Assembly (NCBI GenBank): GCA_963846165.1 | Contig: CAWJUU010000008.1 | Coordinates: 124,001 to 188,000 of the forward strand | Direction of reading: 5' to 3' | DNA length: 64,000 nt | DNA from: WHSW01 sp963846165 | Lineage (GTDB): Bacteria > Actinomycetota > Thermoleophilia > Solirubrobacterales > 70-9 | In this document: piece after piece, positions 44,935-55,866 of the stretch | How positions within the stretch are numbered: position 1 is the first letter of the stretch | Layout of the letters: the number at the start of each line of letters is the position of its first letter | Position numbers and translations under genes: made by a program | Notes under the pieces: model-generated | Told to the model about the DNA's origin: nothing | The model's database searches: none | What the model saw: the letters and a program-made list of their open reading frames with translations, nothing else

Positions 44935-45855
44935 ATGAGCGAGCCGGTGATCAGCGTCGCGGGGCTGCGGAAGTCCTACGGCGATTTCGAGGCTGTCCGT
45001 GGGATTGACCTGACGGTGGAAGCCGGTGAGGTGTTCGCCTTCCTGGGGCCGAACGGCGCCGGGAAGACGACCACCGCAGAGGTGCTCGAGGGCTACCGCG
45101 GCCGCACTCGCGGCAAAGTTTCCGTGCTCGGGGCGGATCCGGCGGCGCCGACCCGCGAGTGGCGCGAGCGGATCGGGATCGTGCTTCAGCAATGCCGGAT
45201 GCGCCCCGAGCTGACCGTGGCCGAGACACTCGAGCTCTACGCGGGCTATTACCGGTCGCCTCGGGGCGTCGGCGAGACGATCGAGCACGTCGGGCTGACC
45301 GGGAAGGGTGGGGCGCGCGCAGGCAGCCTCTCCGGTGGCCAGCTGCGGCGGCTCGATGTGGGCGTGGCGCTGATCGGGGACCCGGAACTGCTCTTCCTCG
45401 ACGAGCCGACGACCGGCTTCGACCCCTCCGCCCGTCGCCAGGCGTGGGACGTGATCGCGAACCTGAAGAGCCTCGGCAAGAGCGTCTTCCTGACCACGCA
45501 TTACATGGATGAGGCCCAGCGACTGGCCGACCGGCTGGCGATCATCGCCGCGGGGCGAATAGTCGCCGAGGGGCGCCCGGACGAGCTCGGTGACCGCGAG
45601 AGCCGGCCGGCGACGATCGCGTTCAGGCTTCCGGCGGGCACCTCGGCGACCGAGCTGCCCGCCGCCGTCGAGGTGATCGCCGCGCAAAACGGCGAGCTCG
45701 AGGTGACGACCTCGTCGCCGGTCGAGGTCCTGCACCGGCTCACCGGCTGGGCGCTGGAACGCTCGCTCGAGCTCGAGGGCCTCGAAGTGCGCCGGCCCAG
45801 CCTCGAGGACATCTACCTCGAGCTCACCAGCCGAGCGCCCGAGGATGACCGATGA
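44935..45855 (+). CDS. ABC transporter ATP-binding protein
   Basis: The product is 306 aa. Walker A GPNGAGKTTTAEVL (about residue 40), Q-loop VLQQCRM, signature LSGGQLRRLDVGVALI, Walker B LLFLDEPTTGFD and the H-loop TTHYMDEAQ are all intact. A C-terminal domain of about 90 residues follows, typical of DrrA-like exporters. It overlaps the ABC-2 permease gene by four bases. Substrate is unknown; drug or lipid export is usual for this group. Confidence 0.94.
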   Translation: MSEPVISVAGLRKSYGDFEAVRGIDLTVEAGEVFAFLGPNGAGKTTTAEVLEGYRGRTRGKVSVLGADPAAPTREWRERIGIVLQQCRMRPELTVAETLELYAGYYRSPRGVGETIEHVGLTGKGGARAGSLSGGQLRRLDVGVALIGDPELLFLDEPTTGFDPSARRQAWDVIANLKSLGKSVFLTTHYMDEAQRLADRLAIIAAGRIVAEGRPDELGDRESRPATIAFRLPAGTSATELPAAVEVIAAQNGELEVTTSSPVEVLHRLTGWALERSLELEGLEVRRPSLEDIYLELTSRAPEDDR

Positions 45856-46626
45856 GCGCCATCGGACTCGTCGCGCATCAGTTCCGCTTCGACCAGAAGA
45901 CCTTCTGGCGCCGGCCCTCGGCGGTGTTCTTCACCGTTGCCCTGCCGCTGATCTTCCTCGTCATCTTCTCGACGATCTTCGGCAACGAGACGATCGACGA
46001 GCTCGGCGGGATCAAGACGACCACCTACTACGTACCGGCGATCGTCTCCCTGGCGGTCGTCTCGGCCACCTTCCAAAGCCTCGCGATCTCGCTCACCGTC
46101 GACCGCGAGGGTGGAATCCTGAAACGAGGCCGCGGCACACCGCTGCCGGACTGGGCGTTCTTCGCCGGCCGAGTCGGTAACTCGATCGTCGTCTCGGTGC
46201 TGATGCTGGTCGTGGTGACCGCGGTGGGACGAGTGATCTACGGGGTCGAGGTGCCGTGGGAACGGCTGCCTGCGGTCCTGGTCACGCTGGTGATCGGCGC
46301 CGCGGCGTTCTCCTGTCTCGGGGTCGCGTTGACCGCCGTGATCCCGTCCGAGGACGCTGCGGCACCGATCTCGAACGTCGCCGTGCTGCCGCTCTACTTC
46401 ATCTCCGGCGTCTTCATCCCCGAGACCGAGATTCCCGACGACGTCCTGCGATTCGCGGACCTGTTCCCGGTCCGCCACTTCTTCGAGGCGTTCTTCACCG
46501 CCTTCGACCCGAACACCGTCGGCGCCGGGTTCGAATGGGGGCACCTTGCGATCGTCGCCGCCTGGGGCGCGGTCGGGCTTCCTGCTCGCCGTCCGCTTCT
46601 TCCGCTGGACACCTCGCGGTTCGTAG
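45852..46626 (+). CDS. ABC-2 type transporter permease (one frameshift)
   Basis: The product is 257 aa with six membrane helices (SAVFFTVALPLIFLVIFSTIFG; YVPAIVSLAVVSATFQSLAISL; IVVSVLMLVVVTAVGRVIYG; LPAVLVTLVIGAAAFSCLGVALTAV; NVAVLPLYFISGVFIP; LAIVAAWGAVG). An extra base near 46579 shifts the last helix; the restored end reads FLLAVRFFRWTPRGS with a stop at 46626. It pairs with the upstream ATPase. Confidence 0.9.
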
Positions 46627-46652
46627 TGCCGAGCGCAGGGTAAGTTCTCCGG

Positions 46653-47025
46653 ATGATCCATCACGTCAGTGTCGACGTCGACGACCTCGAGCGGACCGGC
46701 CGCTTCTACGACGCGGTGCTCGGCGCCGCTCGGCTGGCGCCGCCATCGCGATGACGGGCAGGTGATCGCGTGGGGCATCGTGCGCCCGGTCTTCTTCGCC
46801 TTCAAGCGGCGCATCGGCGCGCCCGGTGGCGGGAGCGGCGGGCACGTGTGCTTCTCGGCCAACGGGATCGCGACCGTGAAGGCCGCATGGGAGGGCGGCG
46901 TCGAGGCCGGTGGAACCGACGACGGCGCGCCCGGCCCGCGCCCCGAGTACGGTGGCAGCTACTACTCCGGCTACCTGCTCGACCCGGAGGGCAATCGGGT
47001 CGAGGTCGCCGTGGGACAGGACTGA
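46653..47025 (+). CDS. VOC family protein (one frameshift)
   Basis: ATG 46653 gives MIHHVSVDVDDLERTGRFYDAVLGA. After an extra base near 46735 the protein continues LGWRRHRDDGQVIAWGIVRPVFFAFKRRIGAPGGGSGGHVCFSANGIATVKAAWEGGVEAGGTDDGAPGPRPEYGGSYYSGYLLDPEGNRVEVAV. The total is about 123 aa. His (MIHHV), His (GGHVCF) and Glu (NRVEVAV) fit the paired beta-alpha-beta3 metal site. Substrate unknown. Confidence 0.82.
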
Positions 47026-47047
47026 GATCGACGTGACGGAGGAACGG

Positions 47048-48070
<1,023 letters not shown>

Positions 48071-48073
<3 letters not shown>

Positions 48074-48225
48074 TGAGGCGGAGCGAAGCGGAGCCGAGCC
48101 GCGCCGCCGTTGAGGCGCCTGCCTAGTGAGGCGGAGCGAAGCGGAGCCGAGCCGCGCCGCCGTTGAGGCGCCTGCCTAGTGAGGCGGAGCGAAGCGGAGC
48201 CGAGCCGCGCCGTCGAGGCGCCTGT
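48071..48225 (+). repeat. 53-bp tandem repeat, about 2.9 copies, between gap and pgk
   Basis: Units at 48071-48123 and 48124-48176 are identical. The third (48177 to about 48225) has a short deletion and a substitution near its end. Each unit begins with the gap stop codon context TAGTGAGGCGGAGCGAAGCG and ends GAGGCGCCTGCC. The unit length is not a multiple of three, so it is not a coding repeat. Confidence 0.92.
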
Positions 48226-48229
48226 CTGA

Positions 48230-49439
48230 GTGGGCGACCGCGGGACGTTCTCGAAGGCGAGCGTCCGCGACGCCCCGGTCGAGGGCGCGCGAGTGCTGGC
48301 CCGGGTTGATTTCAACGTGCCGCTGGCGGGAGACGACGGCACCCCCACGGTCGCCGACGATACCCGGATCCGCGCCGCGCTGCCGTCGATCGAGCTCATG
48401 CGCGAGCGCGGTGCCAACCTCGTCCTCGCCTCACATCTCGGTCGCCCGAAGGGCCCCGACCCCGAGCTCTCGCTGGGCCCGGTGGCGCAGCGACTCCAGG
48501 CGCTGATTGGCGCGCCGGTTGCGCTTGCTCCGGGGGTCGCCGGCGAGTCAGTCGAGGACTTCATCGGCGGCCTCCCGGCGGGTGACGTGTGCGTGCTCGA
48601 AAACACCCGGTTCGAGCCGGGGGAGACCAAGAACGACCCCGAGCTCGCCGCCGGCCTCGCGCGGCTCGCCGATGTCTACGTCGACGACGCCTTCGGCGCC
48701 GCCCACCGCGCCCACGCGAGCACGGTTGGCGTCGCGGAGCGCCTGCCGGGGTACGCCGGACTGCTGCTGGAGCGCGAGGTGCGCGAGCTGACCGCCGTCC
48801 GCGACGACCCCGCGCGCCCGCTCTGCGTGGTGCTCGGCGGCGCCAAGGTGAGCGACAAGATCGGGGTGATCGAGCGCTTTCTCGAGACCGCCGACTCGAT
48901 CCTGATCGGCGGCGCGATGTGCTTCAGCTTCTTTCGCGCGCTCGGGACCGCGACCGGCGACTCGCTGGTCGAGGACGCCGGCGTCGATCTCGCGGCCAAG
49001 GTGCTCGTTCGGGCGCGTGACTCCGCCTGCGAACTGATCCTGCCGGTCGACCTGGTGATCGGCGACCGCTTCGACGCCGAGGCCGAGCGTCGCGAGCTCG
49101 ACGGGGTCGAGGTTCCGGACAGCTGGATCGGCCTCGACATCGGACCGAGAACGGTGGCCGCCTACGCCGAGCAGATCGGCGCTGCCGGGACCGTGTTCTG
49201 GAACGGTCCGATGGGCGCCTTCGAGCTCGCCCCGTTCGCGGCAGGCACGCGCGGGGTCGCCGAGGCGGTCGCGACCGCCGCCGGTTTCACCGTCGTCGGT
49301 GGAGGCGACTCGGCCGCGGCCCTGGCCTCGTTCGGGCTCGCCGACGAGGTGGACTGGCTCTCCACCGGCGGTGGCGCCTCGCTCGAGTTGATGGAGGGTA
49401 AGAGACTGCCCGGGGTGGAGGCCCTCGAGAGATGCCTGA
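48230..49439 (+). CDS. pgk: phosphoglycerate kinase (frameshift at the last codons)
   Basis: The product is 402 aa. The substrate site is VLARVDFNVPL, then RPKGPDPELSLGPVAQRL, the hinge DVYVDDAFGAAHRAHAS, nucleotide-site LCVVLGGAKVSDKIGVIERFL, and GFTVVGGGDSAAAL...WLSTGGGASLELMEGKRLPGVEAL. Without correction the frame runs on into tpiA; removing one A near 49430 gives the normal ending ALEDA and stop at 49439, overlapping the tpiA ATG. The start is GTG 48230, four bases after the tandem repeat region. Confidence 0.95.
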
Positions 49440-50193
49440 TCGGAAGCCGCTCGTCGCCGCGAACTGGAAGATGCACAAGACGATCGGGGAGGCGAATGAT
49501 TTTCTCGAGCGTTCGTGCCCGCGATCGCGCGATCTCGGCGGGGTCGATCTCGTCATCTGCCCGCCCTACACGGCGCTCGCGGCGACGGTCGAGCGCACCC
49601 GCCGCTCGCCGGTGCGGATCGCCGCCCAGAACGTCCACGAGCAGCAATCCGGGGCGTTCACCGGCGAGATCTCGGCGCCGATGCTGAGCCAGGCCGGCGT
49701 CGCCGGGGCGATCGTCGGCCACTCCGAGCGCCGCCAGCTCTTCGGCGAGACGGACGCGGCCATCGCTCGCAAGCTCCCCTCGCTGCTCGGCGCCGGGCTG
49801 CTCCCGATCCTCTGCGTCGGCGAGACCGAGGCCGAACGCGACGCAGGCGAGACCGAAACCGTGCTCCGGCGTCAGCTCGACGCCGATCTCGTCGACGTGG
49901 CCGATCAGGAGCTCGCCGGCCTCGTGATCGCCTATGAGCCGATCTGGGCGATCGGGACCGGGCGCACCGCGACGCCGCAGCAGGCAGAGGAGGCGATCGC
50001 CTTCACACGCTCGTTGATCGCGGCTCGCGACGCCGGCGCCGGCGCGGCGACCCGGATCGTCTACGGGGGCTCGGTGAAGCCCGACAACGCGGCCGAGCTC
50101 TTCTCGGAGGCCGACATCGACGGGGGGCTGGTCGGCGGCGCCTCGCTCGATCCCGGCGACTTCCTCGCGATCTGCGAGGCCGCGGCCCGATGA
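49432..50193 (+). CDS. tpiA: triosephosphate isomerase
   Basis: The product is 253 aa. It has substrate Lys in PLVAANWKMHKT, catalytic His region GAIVGHSERRQLFGETD, catalytic Glu in GLVIAYEPIWAIGTGRTATPQQ and phosphate-binding VYGGSVKPDNAAELF...GGLVGGASLDP. Residues about 27-34 (RSCPRSRD) look scrambled. In another frame the same bases give FVPAIARS, so a pair of compensating indels near 49511 and 49535 is likely. It overlaps pgk by eight bases. Confidence 0.95.
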   Translation: MPDRKPLVAANWKMHKTIGEANDFLERSCPRSRDLGGVDLVICPPYTALAATVERTRRSPVRIAAQNVHEQQSGAFTGEISAPMLSQAGVAGAIVGHSERRQLFGETDAAIARKLPSLLGAGLLPILCVGETEAERDAGETETVLRRQLDADLVDVADQELAGLVIAYEPIWAIGTGRTATPQQAEEAIAFTRSLIAARDAGAGAATRIVYGGSVKPDNAAELFSEADIDGGLVGGASLDPGDFLAICEAAAR

Positions 50194-50205
50194 CGCTCGC
50201 GGGGG

Positions 50206-51730
50206 GTGCCGGAAGCGATCCCGGTCGGGTCGCTGTGCCTGGTCGTGCTCGACGGCTGGGGCCTGGCGGCCGACGGGCCTGGCAACGCGATCGCTCGGGC
50301 CGAGACCCCCGTGTTCGACGAGCTCTGGGAGCGCTACCCCCACACGACGCTGTCGGCGAGCGGGCGCGACGTCGGCCTCCCGGACGGCCAGATGGGCAAT
50401 TCCGAGGTCGGCCACCTCAACCTCGGCGCCGGCGCGGTCGTCAAGCAGGACCTGGTCCGGATCGATGAGGCGATCGCCGACGGGAGCCTGTTCGAGAACG
50501 AGGTCCTGAAGGCCGCCTGCGAGGCGGCTCGACGAGGCCCACGCGGGCGGCTTCACCTGATGGGCCTCGTCTCCGACGGCGGGGTGCATTCCGGCTGGGA
50601 GCACATCGAGGCCCTGATCGAGCTCGCGGCCCAGGAGGGGGTGCCCGACCTGGTCGTGCACACGTTCACCGACGGCCGCGACACGCTGCCGAAATCGGCG
50701 CCGACCTACGTCGCCGAGCTCGAGCGCTGGCTGCGCCACGCCGGCCGGATCGGCACCGTCTCCGGGCGCTATTACGCGATGGATCGCGACCGGCGCTGGG
50801 AGCGGACCAAGCTCGCCTATGACGCGATCGTGCACGCCGAGGGCCTGCGTGCGCAAACTGCCCTGGAGGCCGTTAGCGACGCACACGCCCGCGGCGAGAC
50901 CGACGAGTTCATCCGCCCGACGGTGATCGGCGACTACGACGGGATCGCCGACGGCGACGCCGTTCTCCACGTCAACTTTCGCCCCGACCGCGCCCGCCAG
51001 CTCGTCCGCGCGCTCGGTGAAGACGGCTTCGACGAGTTCGACCGCGGCCGGCGCGCCGGATGTCGCGCTGACGACCCTGACCGAGTACCAGGCCGAGTTC
51101 GACTACCCGGCCGCCTTCGCACCGATGAAGCTCGAGACGACGCTTGCGGAGGTGCTCGCAAAGCACGACGAGCGCCAGCTCCACGTCGCCGAGACCGAGA
51201 AGTACGCACACGTCACCTACTTCTTCAACGGCGGCCGCGAAGCGGAGTGGGAGGGGGAGGAGCGCTGCCTGGTCGACTCGCCGCGCGACGTCCCCACCTA
51301 CGACCACAAACCCGAGATGAGCGCCGTCGCGGCCGCCGAGGCGTTCACCTCACGCTGGTCGGAGGGCGACTACCGCTTTGCGATCATCAACTTCGCCAAC
51401 CCCGACATGGTCGGCCACACCGGCAGCATTCCCGCGGCGATCACGGCGGTCGCGGCGGTCGACCGCTGTCTCGGCGATGTCGTCTCGGCGGTGCACGAGT
51501 CGGGCGGCGCCTGCATCGTCACCGCCGACCACGGCAATGCCGAGCAGATGCTCGAGCCCGACGGCTCGCCGAACACCGCTCACTCGCTCAACCCGGTGCC
51601 GTTCGTTGTCACCGTGCGCGGGATCGAGCTCGATCCCGACGGCGGTGTGCTCGCCGACGTCGCGCCGACCGTGCTGGCGTTGCTGGGGATCGAGCAGCCG
51701 GCGGCGATGACCGGGCGCTCGCTGCTGTGA
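50206..51730 (+). CDS. gpmI: 2,3-bisphosphoglycerate-independent phosphoglycerate mutase (one frameshift)
   Basis: The product is 507 aa from GTG 50206. It has metal site LVVLDGWGLAADGPGNAIARAETP, catalytic Ser in GQMGNSEVGHLNLGAGAVVKQDL, the phosphatase-domain HTFTDGRDTLPKSAPTYV, and after an extra C near 51048 ALTTLTEYQAEF, HVTYFFNGGREAEW, FANPDMVGHTGSIPAAI and VTADHGNAEQML. All Mn-binding Asp/His segments are present. It completes the lower-glycolysis operon. Confidence 0.95.
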
Positions 51731-51775
51731 ATGGCGACTTGGCCGCTATCCGAGCGCGAGTCGCGAGATCGGCGC
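51731..51775. repeat. hairpin resembling hairpin A of the palindromic element
   Basis: GCGACT (51735-51740) and AGTCGC (about 51759-51764) enclose GGCCGctatcCGAGC. The ctatc loop and the flanking arrangement echo hairpin A of the dispersed element, but terminal repeats and arms are absent. It lies directly after the gpmI stop. This could be a remnant or a coincidence. Confidence 0.35.
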
Positions 51776-51824
51776 CGGCGAGGGCAACGGCACGGGCGCC
51801 GAGAAGTAGTCAGGCTTCCGGGTC

Positions 51825-53034
51825 GTGCGCACCGACCCGGCTCGCCTCGAGTTCGAGATAGACGCGCGTGACGGAGCCGCCCGAGCCGGGCGGCTCCTCA
51901 CGTCGCACGGCGCGGTCAAGACCCCCGCCTTCATCCCGCTGGCGACGCGCGGGACCGTCCGCACGCTGAGCAGCGCCGACGTCGCCGAGCTCGGCTTCGA
52001 GCTCGTCCTCGGCGAATACGTTTCACCTCTTCCTCGCCCCGGGGGCGGAGCGGGTGGACGCGCTCGGCGGCCTGCACCGGTTCATGGCCTGGGAGCGGGC
52101 GATCATCACCGACTCCGGCGGCTTTCAGGTCTTCTCGCTCGCGCACGGCAACGTCGCCGACGAGATCAAGGGGCGGCGCGGCGGCTCGGGCAGCGGAGGC
52201 GGGGTGCTCGAGATCTCCGAGCGCGGGGTCGCCTTCCGCTCCTACATCGACGGCTCCGAGCGGTTCATGGGCCCGGAGGAGTCGATGGCGGTGCAGGCGG
52301 CGCTCGGCTCCGACATCGCGCTCGCCTTCGACGAGTGCACTCCGTATCACGCCGATCGCGAGTACACGGCTCGCTCGACCGAGCGCACCCAGCGCTGGCT
52401 CGACCGCTGCCTCGCCTGGCACGCCGAGCACGGCCCAGCCACCCAGGCGGTGTTCGGGATCGTCCAGGGTGGGGTCCACGAGGACCTGCGGCGGCTCTCC
52501 GCGGACTCCACCGCGGCGGCCGAGATCGACGGGATCGCGATCGGCGGCACGCTCGGGCGCGACAAGCGCGAGATGCACGGCGTGCTCGAGATCACCGTGC
52601 CGATGCTGCCCGCCGAGGCGCCCAAGCACCTGCTCGGAATCGGCGAGCCCGACGACCTGGTGGCCGGGATCGGCCTCGGGATCGATCTCTTCGACTGCGC
52701 CGTCCCGACCCGGCTCGCGCGCCACGGGATGGCGCTCGCCCCGCTGCCCGAGTCGCGCTTTCGCTTCGACGTCACCCGCTCGGCCTTCGCGACCGACGAG
52801 GCGCCGCTGGTCGAGGGCTGCCCATGTCCGACCTGCGGCGCGCACACTCGCGCCTATCTGCACTACCTCGCGCGGGCCGAGGAGCTGACCGCCGCGCGCC
52901 TGTTGACGCTGCACAACCTGACCTTCCTCGAGCGGCTCGTGGCGGGGGCCCGGGCGGCGATCGAAGCCGCAGCGTTCGCCGATTACCGCGACGGCGTGCT
53001 CGCCGGCGCCGCGCCCTGGGACGACGACGAATAG
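51825..53034 (+). CDS. tgt: tRNA-guanine transglycosylase (one frameshift)
   Basis: Tgt inserts preQ1 at position 34 of queuosine tRNAs. The 402-aa product starts LEFEIDARDGAARAGRLLTSHGAVKTPAFIPLATRGTVRTL. After an extra base near 52014 it continues TFHLFLAPGAERVDALGGLHRFMAWERAIITDSGGFQVFSL, FDECTPY, AVFGIVQGGVHEDLR, EIDGIAIGGTLG, LGIDLFDCAVPTRLARHGMAL (the nucleophile Asp) and the zinc site CPCPTCGAHTRAYLHYL. GTG 51825 is the likely start. No queC/D/E genes are in this window. Confidence 0.94.
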
Positions 53035-53076
53035 CCTTCCCCGTAGCCCGTTGACGGCTTCGGTACCGCCCACCGG

Positions 53077-54328
53077 CTACTGGATGTTCTCCTCGATGAA
53101 GTCCCTGGCGCTCTGAACCTGGTCCTCGATCCCGTCCTTGATCAGCTCGCCGAGATCGGTGTTCTGGCCCGCGTCGGTGATCAGGAGGACCACCGCCGCG
53201 ATCACCGCGGCGAGGATCGCGATCAGCAGCAGGACGCCGATCGTGCGCGCGAGCCGGCTGAAGGCCGAGCGCTTGGCGCGCGACTGCGCGGGCGCGCTCA
53301 CCGGCCGTGGCGCCGGCGGGGCGGCGCGGCGGCGCGGGACGGGCGGCTTGCGGGGCGACCGGTGTCGCGGGCTCGGGCTCCAGCCGGCGCGTCGCCTCGG
53401 TCGCTCCCGCCGCGGCAAGCATGTTGGTCGGCAGCTGATCCTCCGGCACCGCCGGCTCCTCGCCGCGCAGGCCCGCCGAGAGCGCCCGCGAGAGCTCACG
53501 CGCCGAGGAGTAGCGCGCCGAGGCGTCGCCCTCGAGCGAGCGCAGGACGGCGCGCGAGAGCGTCTCGGGGACGTCGGGGTCATACGAGGTCGGCGGCAGC
53601 GGGGTCTCGTTCTCGCGCCGCGTCGCGAGCTCGGCGAGCGTCGAGCCCTCCCAGGGAAGGCGCCCGGTGAGCAGCTGGTAGAGGACGACACCGAGCGCGT
53701 AGACGTCGGCGGCGGGGGTGGTCTCCTCGCCACGAGCCTGCTCGGGGGCGAGGTAGGCCGCCGTGCCGACCACCGAGCCGACCTGGGTCAGCCGGGTCTG
53801 GGCGCTCGCGCGGGCGATCCCGAAGTCGGTGAGCTTGACCGTCATCTCGCCGGTCGGAGGCTCATGGGCCGAGCTGTCGCGCCCGCGGCGGCCGGCCGGC
53901 CCGCCGATCACCATCAGGTTGCCCGGCTTGACGTCGCGGTGGATGATGCCCTGGCGATGGGCGTACTCGAGCCCCGCGCAGGCCTGGATCCCGATCTCGA
54001 CCGTCGAGTCGGCGCCGAGGCTCCCCTTCGTCTGCAGCAGCTGGGCAACCGACTTGCCCTCGACGAACTCCATGACGATGTAGTGGCGCCCGGCGTCGAC
54101 GCCGGTGTCATAGACCTGGACGATGTTCGGGTGGATCAGCTTCGCGACCGCGAGCGCTTCGCGGCGGAAGCGGGCGACGAACTTGTCGTCGTCGGAGAGG
54201 TGCTCGGCGAGGATCTTGACCGCGACCGTGCGCTCGAGCACCCGGTCGGTTGCCCGGTAGACGGTCGACATCCCGCCCGACCCGAGCCGGTCACCGAGCT
54301 CGTAGCGGTCTGAGATCGTCGCGTTCAC
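53077..54328 (-). CDS. PknB-type serine/threonine protein kinase with membrane anchor (one frameshift)
   Basis: The product is 416 aa from GTG 54328. The kinase domain has the Gly loop LGSGGMSTVYRA, catalytic Lys VAVKIL, HRDVKPGN (catalytic loop), DFGIA and the APEQARG activation segment. A Pro/Ala-rich juxtamembrane region follows. After an indel near 53335 come the single membrane helix TIGVLLLIAILAAVIAAVVLLIT and a short outer tail DAGQNTDLGELIKDGIEDQVQSARDFIEENIQ. PASTA domains are absent. Its GTG overlaps the stop of the upstream lipoprotein gene. Confidence 0.92.
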
Positions 54329-54889
54329 TGGCCCCCGCCGTTCCGCTCGCCGCCGATCCCGCCGCTCGGCGGCCCGCCCCCGGTTCCGCCCCCTTCGCCT
54401 CCGGCCGGCGGCTCGATCGTCACCTGGCCCTCGTCGCCGCCACCGCCGTCGGTGGGAGGCGGCGTCGTCTCCTCGTCGGTGTCGGTGGTGCTGCTCTCGG
54501 TTGTGGTGGTGGTCGAGGTCGTGGTCGAGCTCGTCGTCGTCGAGCTTGTGGTTGGTTCGAAACCGGGTTCCCCGGTGGCCCCCTGGCCGGTGCACTGGTC
54601 CGGCTCCTGCGCGAGCGAGACCAGGTTGGCGGCGACGTCAAAGAGGCCCTGCTTGACCTCCGGATCGACCGTTGCGGGCAGCTCGGCGACCGCCTGTCTG
54701 AAGTCAGTCCGCCTGAGCCTGGGCGAGGTCGCAGCTTCCATCCTGCGCGTTGTTCTCGACCCCGTCGAGGAGCGCGATCATCGTCTGTGCGTTCTCGGGC
54801 GGGATCGTGCCGTCACCATCCGAGCCGCAGCCGGCGACGACGGCCGCGCACAGGCACGCGAGCAGGGTGATCTTGGTTCGCCCCGGCAT
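54325..54889 (-). CDS. Thr-rich lipoprotein upstream of the kinase (one frameshift)
   Basis: ATG 54889 gives MPGRTKITLLACLCAAVVAGCGSDGDGTIPPENAQTMIALLDGVENNAQDGSCDLAQAQ, with a clear lipobox (VVAGC). After an extra base near 54705 the protein continues DFRQAVAELPATVDPEVKQGLFDVAANLVSLAQEPDQC, then a long Thr/Ser-rich stretch and a Gly/Pro-rich end. The total is about 187 aa. Two cysteines (GSCDL and PDQC) frame the helical domain. GTGA overlap with the kinase suggests a sensor or substrate partner outside the membrane. Confidence 0.75.
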
Positions 54890-54918
54890 CGCGGCGACTC
54901 TAGCGGGCCGCCTCACAA

Positions 54919-55058
54919 CGTCTCACCCGAAATGGCGGCCCCAGATCGCCGCCATTCGGCGTCCTCAGTCGCCCGAATAGCGCTTGCTATTCGGGCTCCC
55001 TGCGTCCTTGCCTGGCGCCGACTGAGCCTCGCCATTTCAGGCGCCACGTTATGAGACG
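54919..55058. repeat. 140-bp nested palindrome
   Basis: Four nested complementary pairs occur in order: CGTCTCA (54919-54925)/TGAGACG (55052-55058); GAAATGGCG (54929-54937)/CGCCATTTC (55030-55038); CTCAGTCG (54964-54971)/CGACTGAG (55019-55026); and CCCGAATAGC (54972-54981)/GCTATTCGGG (54986-54995) with a 4-nt loop. An internal TGGCGG/CCGCCA pair competes with the second. It fills the spacer between the lipoprotein-kinase operon and the phosphoesterase gene. Confidence 0.8.
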
Positions 55059-55094
55059 ACCCGCTAGTAAATGGCTTCCTCGTCCCCCGGCGGT

Positions 55095-55844
55095 TCATTG
55101 GCCGACGTAGAGCCTCCGCGCCAGGTGCTCCGGCAGATCGGTGGCCACGATCGCGTCCGCGGCGCGGTCGATGTCGTACTCGACCCGGCGGAAGGTCGCC
55201 CGCCAGGCATCGGTGTCGAGCTCGAGCCAGGCGGCGCGCGGATCGCCGTCCCGCGGCTGCCCGACGCTGCCCGGGTTGATCAGCCACCGACCGCGCCCGA
55301 TCTCGAGGCTGGTCCCAGCTCCGGCCTGTGCACCGCGCGCGTCGACGCGGTCGCCACGGGCCCTCGCATCGGCGAGGGCGAAGAAGAGCGCGACGTGCGA
55401 GTGGCCGATCAGCGCCACCCGCCGTGCCTGCACGCGGATGCACTCGGCTGCCTGATCGGGCCAGAGGACGTACTCCCAGATCGGATCGCGGGGCGAGGCG
55501 TGGTAGAGGGCGACCTCGCGGGTCTCGTCCGCGGGCTCGAGAGCGCCCAGAAAGCGCGCGGTCTCCGCGCTCATCTCTTCACGGGTCCAGCGAACCGCGG
55601 TCGCCGCAGCGGGTGAGAAGGTCGAGATGTCGAGCTCGTCGAGGGCCGCGAGATCGTGGTTGCCGACGAGGCAGGTTGCGCAGCGTTCACGCACGAGCGT
55701 CGCGCACTCGTTCGGTTGGGCGCCGTAACCGACTACGTCGCCTAGGCACCAGACCTCATCGACGCGGGTGGCCTCGGCGTCGGCGAGGACCGTCTCGAGC
55801 GCGGGCAGGTTGGAGTGGATGTCGCTGAGGATCGCCAGGCGCAA
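55095..55844 (-). CDS. metallophosphoesterase (YfcE/diadenosine-tetraphosphatase-like)
   Basis: The product is 249 aa from TTG 55844. Calcineurin-type motifs are LAILSDIHSNLPALETVL (D-x-H), VWCLGDVVGYGAQPNEC (GD), LVGNHDLAAL (GNHD), LIGHSHVALFF (GHSH) and WLINPGSVGQPRDGDPRAAW. All metal ligands are present. The substrate is not deducible. The start region is 22 bp from the divergent M48 protease gene. Confidence 0.92.
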   Translation of the reverse strand: MRLAILSDIHSNLPALETVLADAEATRVDEVWCLGDVVGYGAQPNECATLVRERCATCLVGNHDLAALDELDISTFSPAAATAVRWTREEMSAETARFLGALEPADETREVALYHASPRDPIWEYVLWPDQAAECIRVQARRVALIGHSHVALFFALADARARGDRVDARGAQAGAGTSLEIGRGRWLINPGSVGQPRDGDPRAAWLELDTDAWRATFRRVEYDIDRAADAIVATDLPEHLARRLYVGQ

Positions 55845-55866
55845 GGAGCGGACTATCGTAGGCGGG

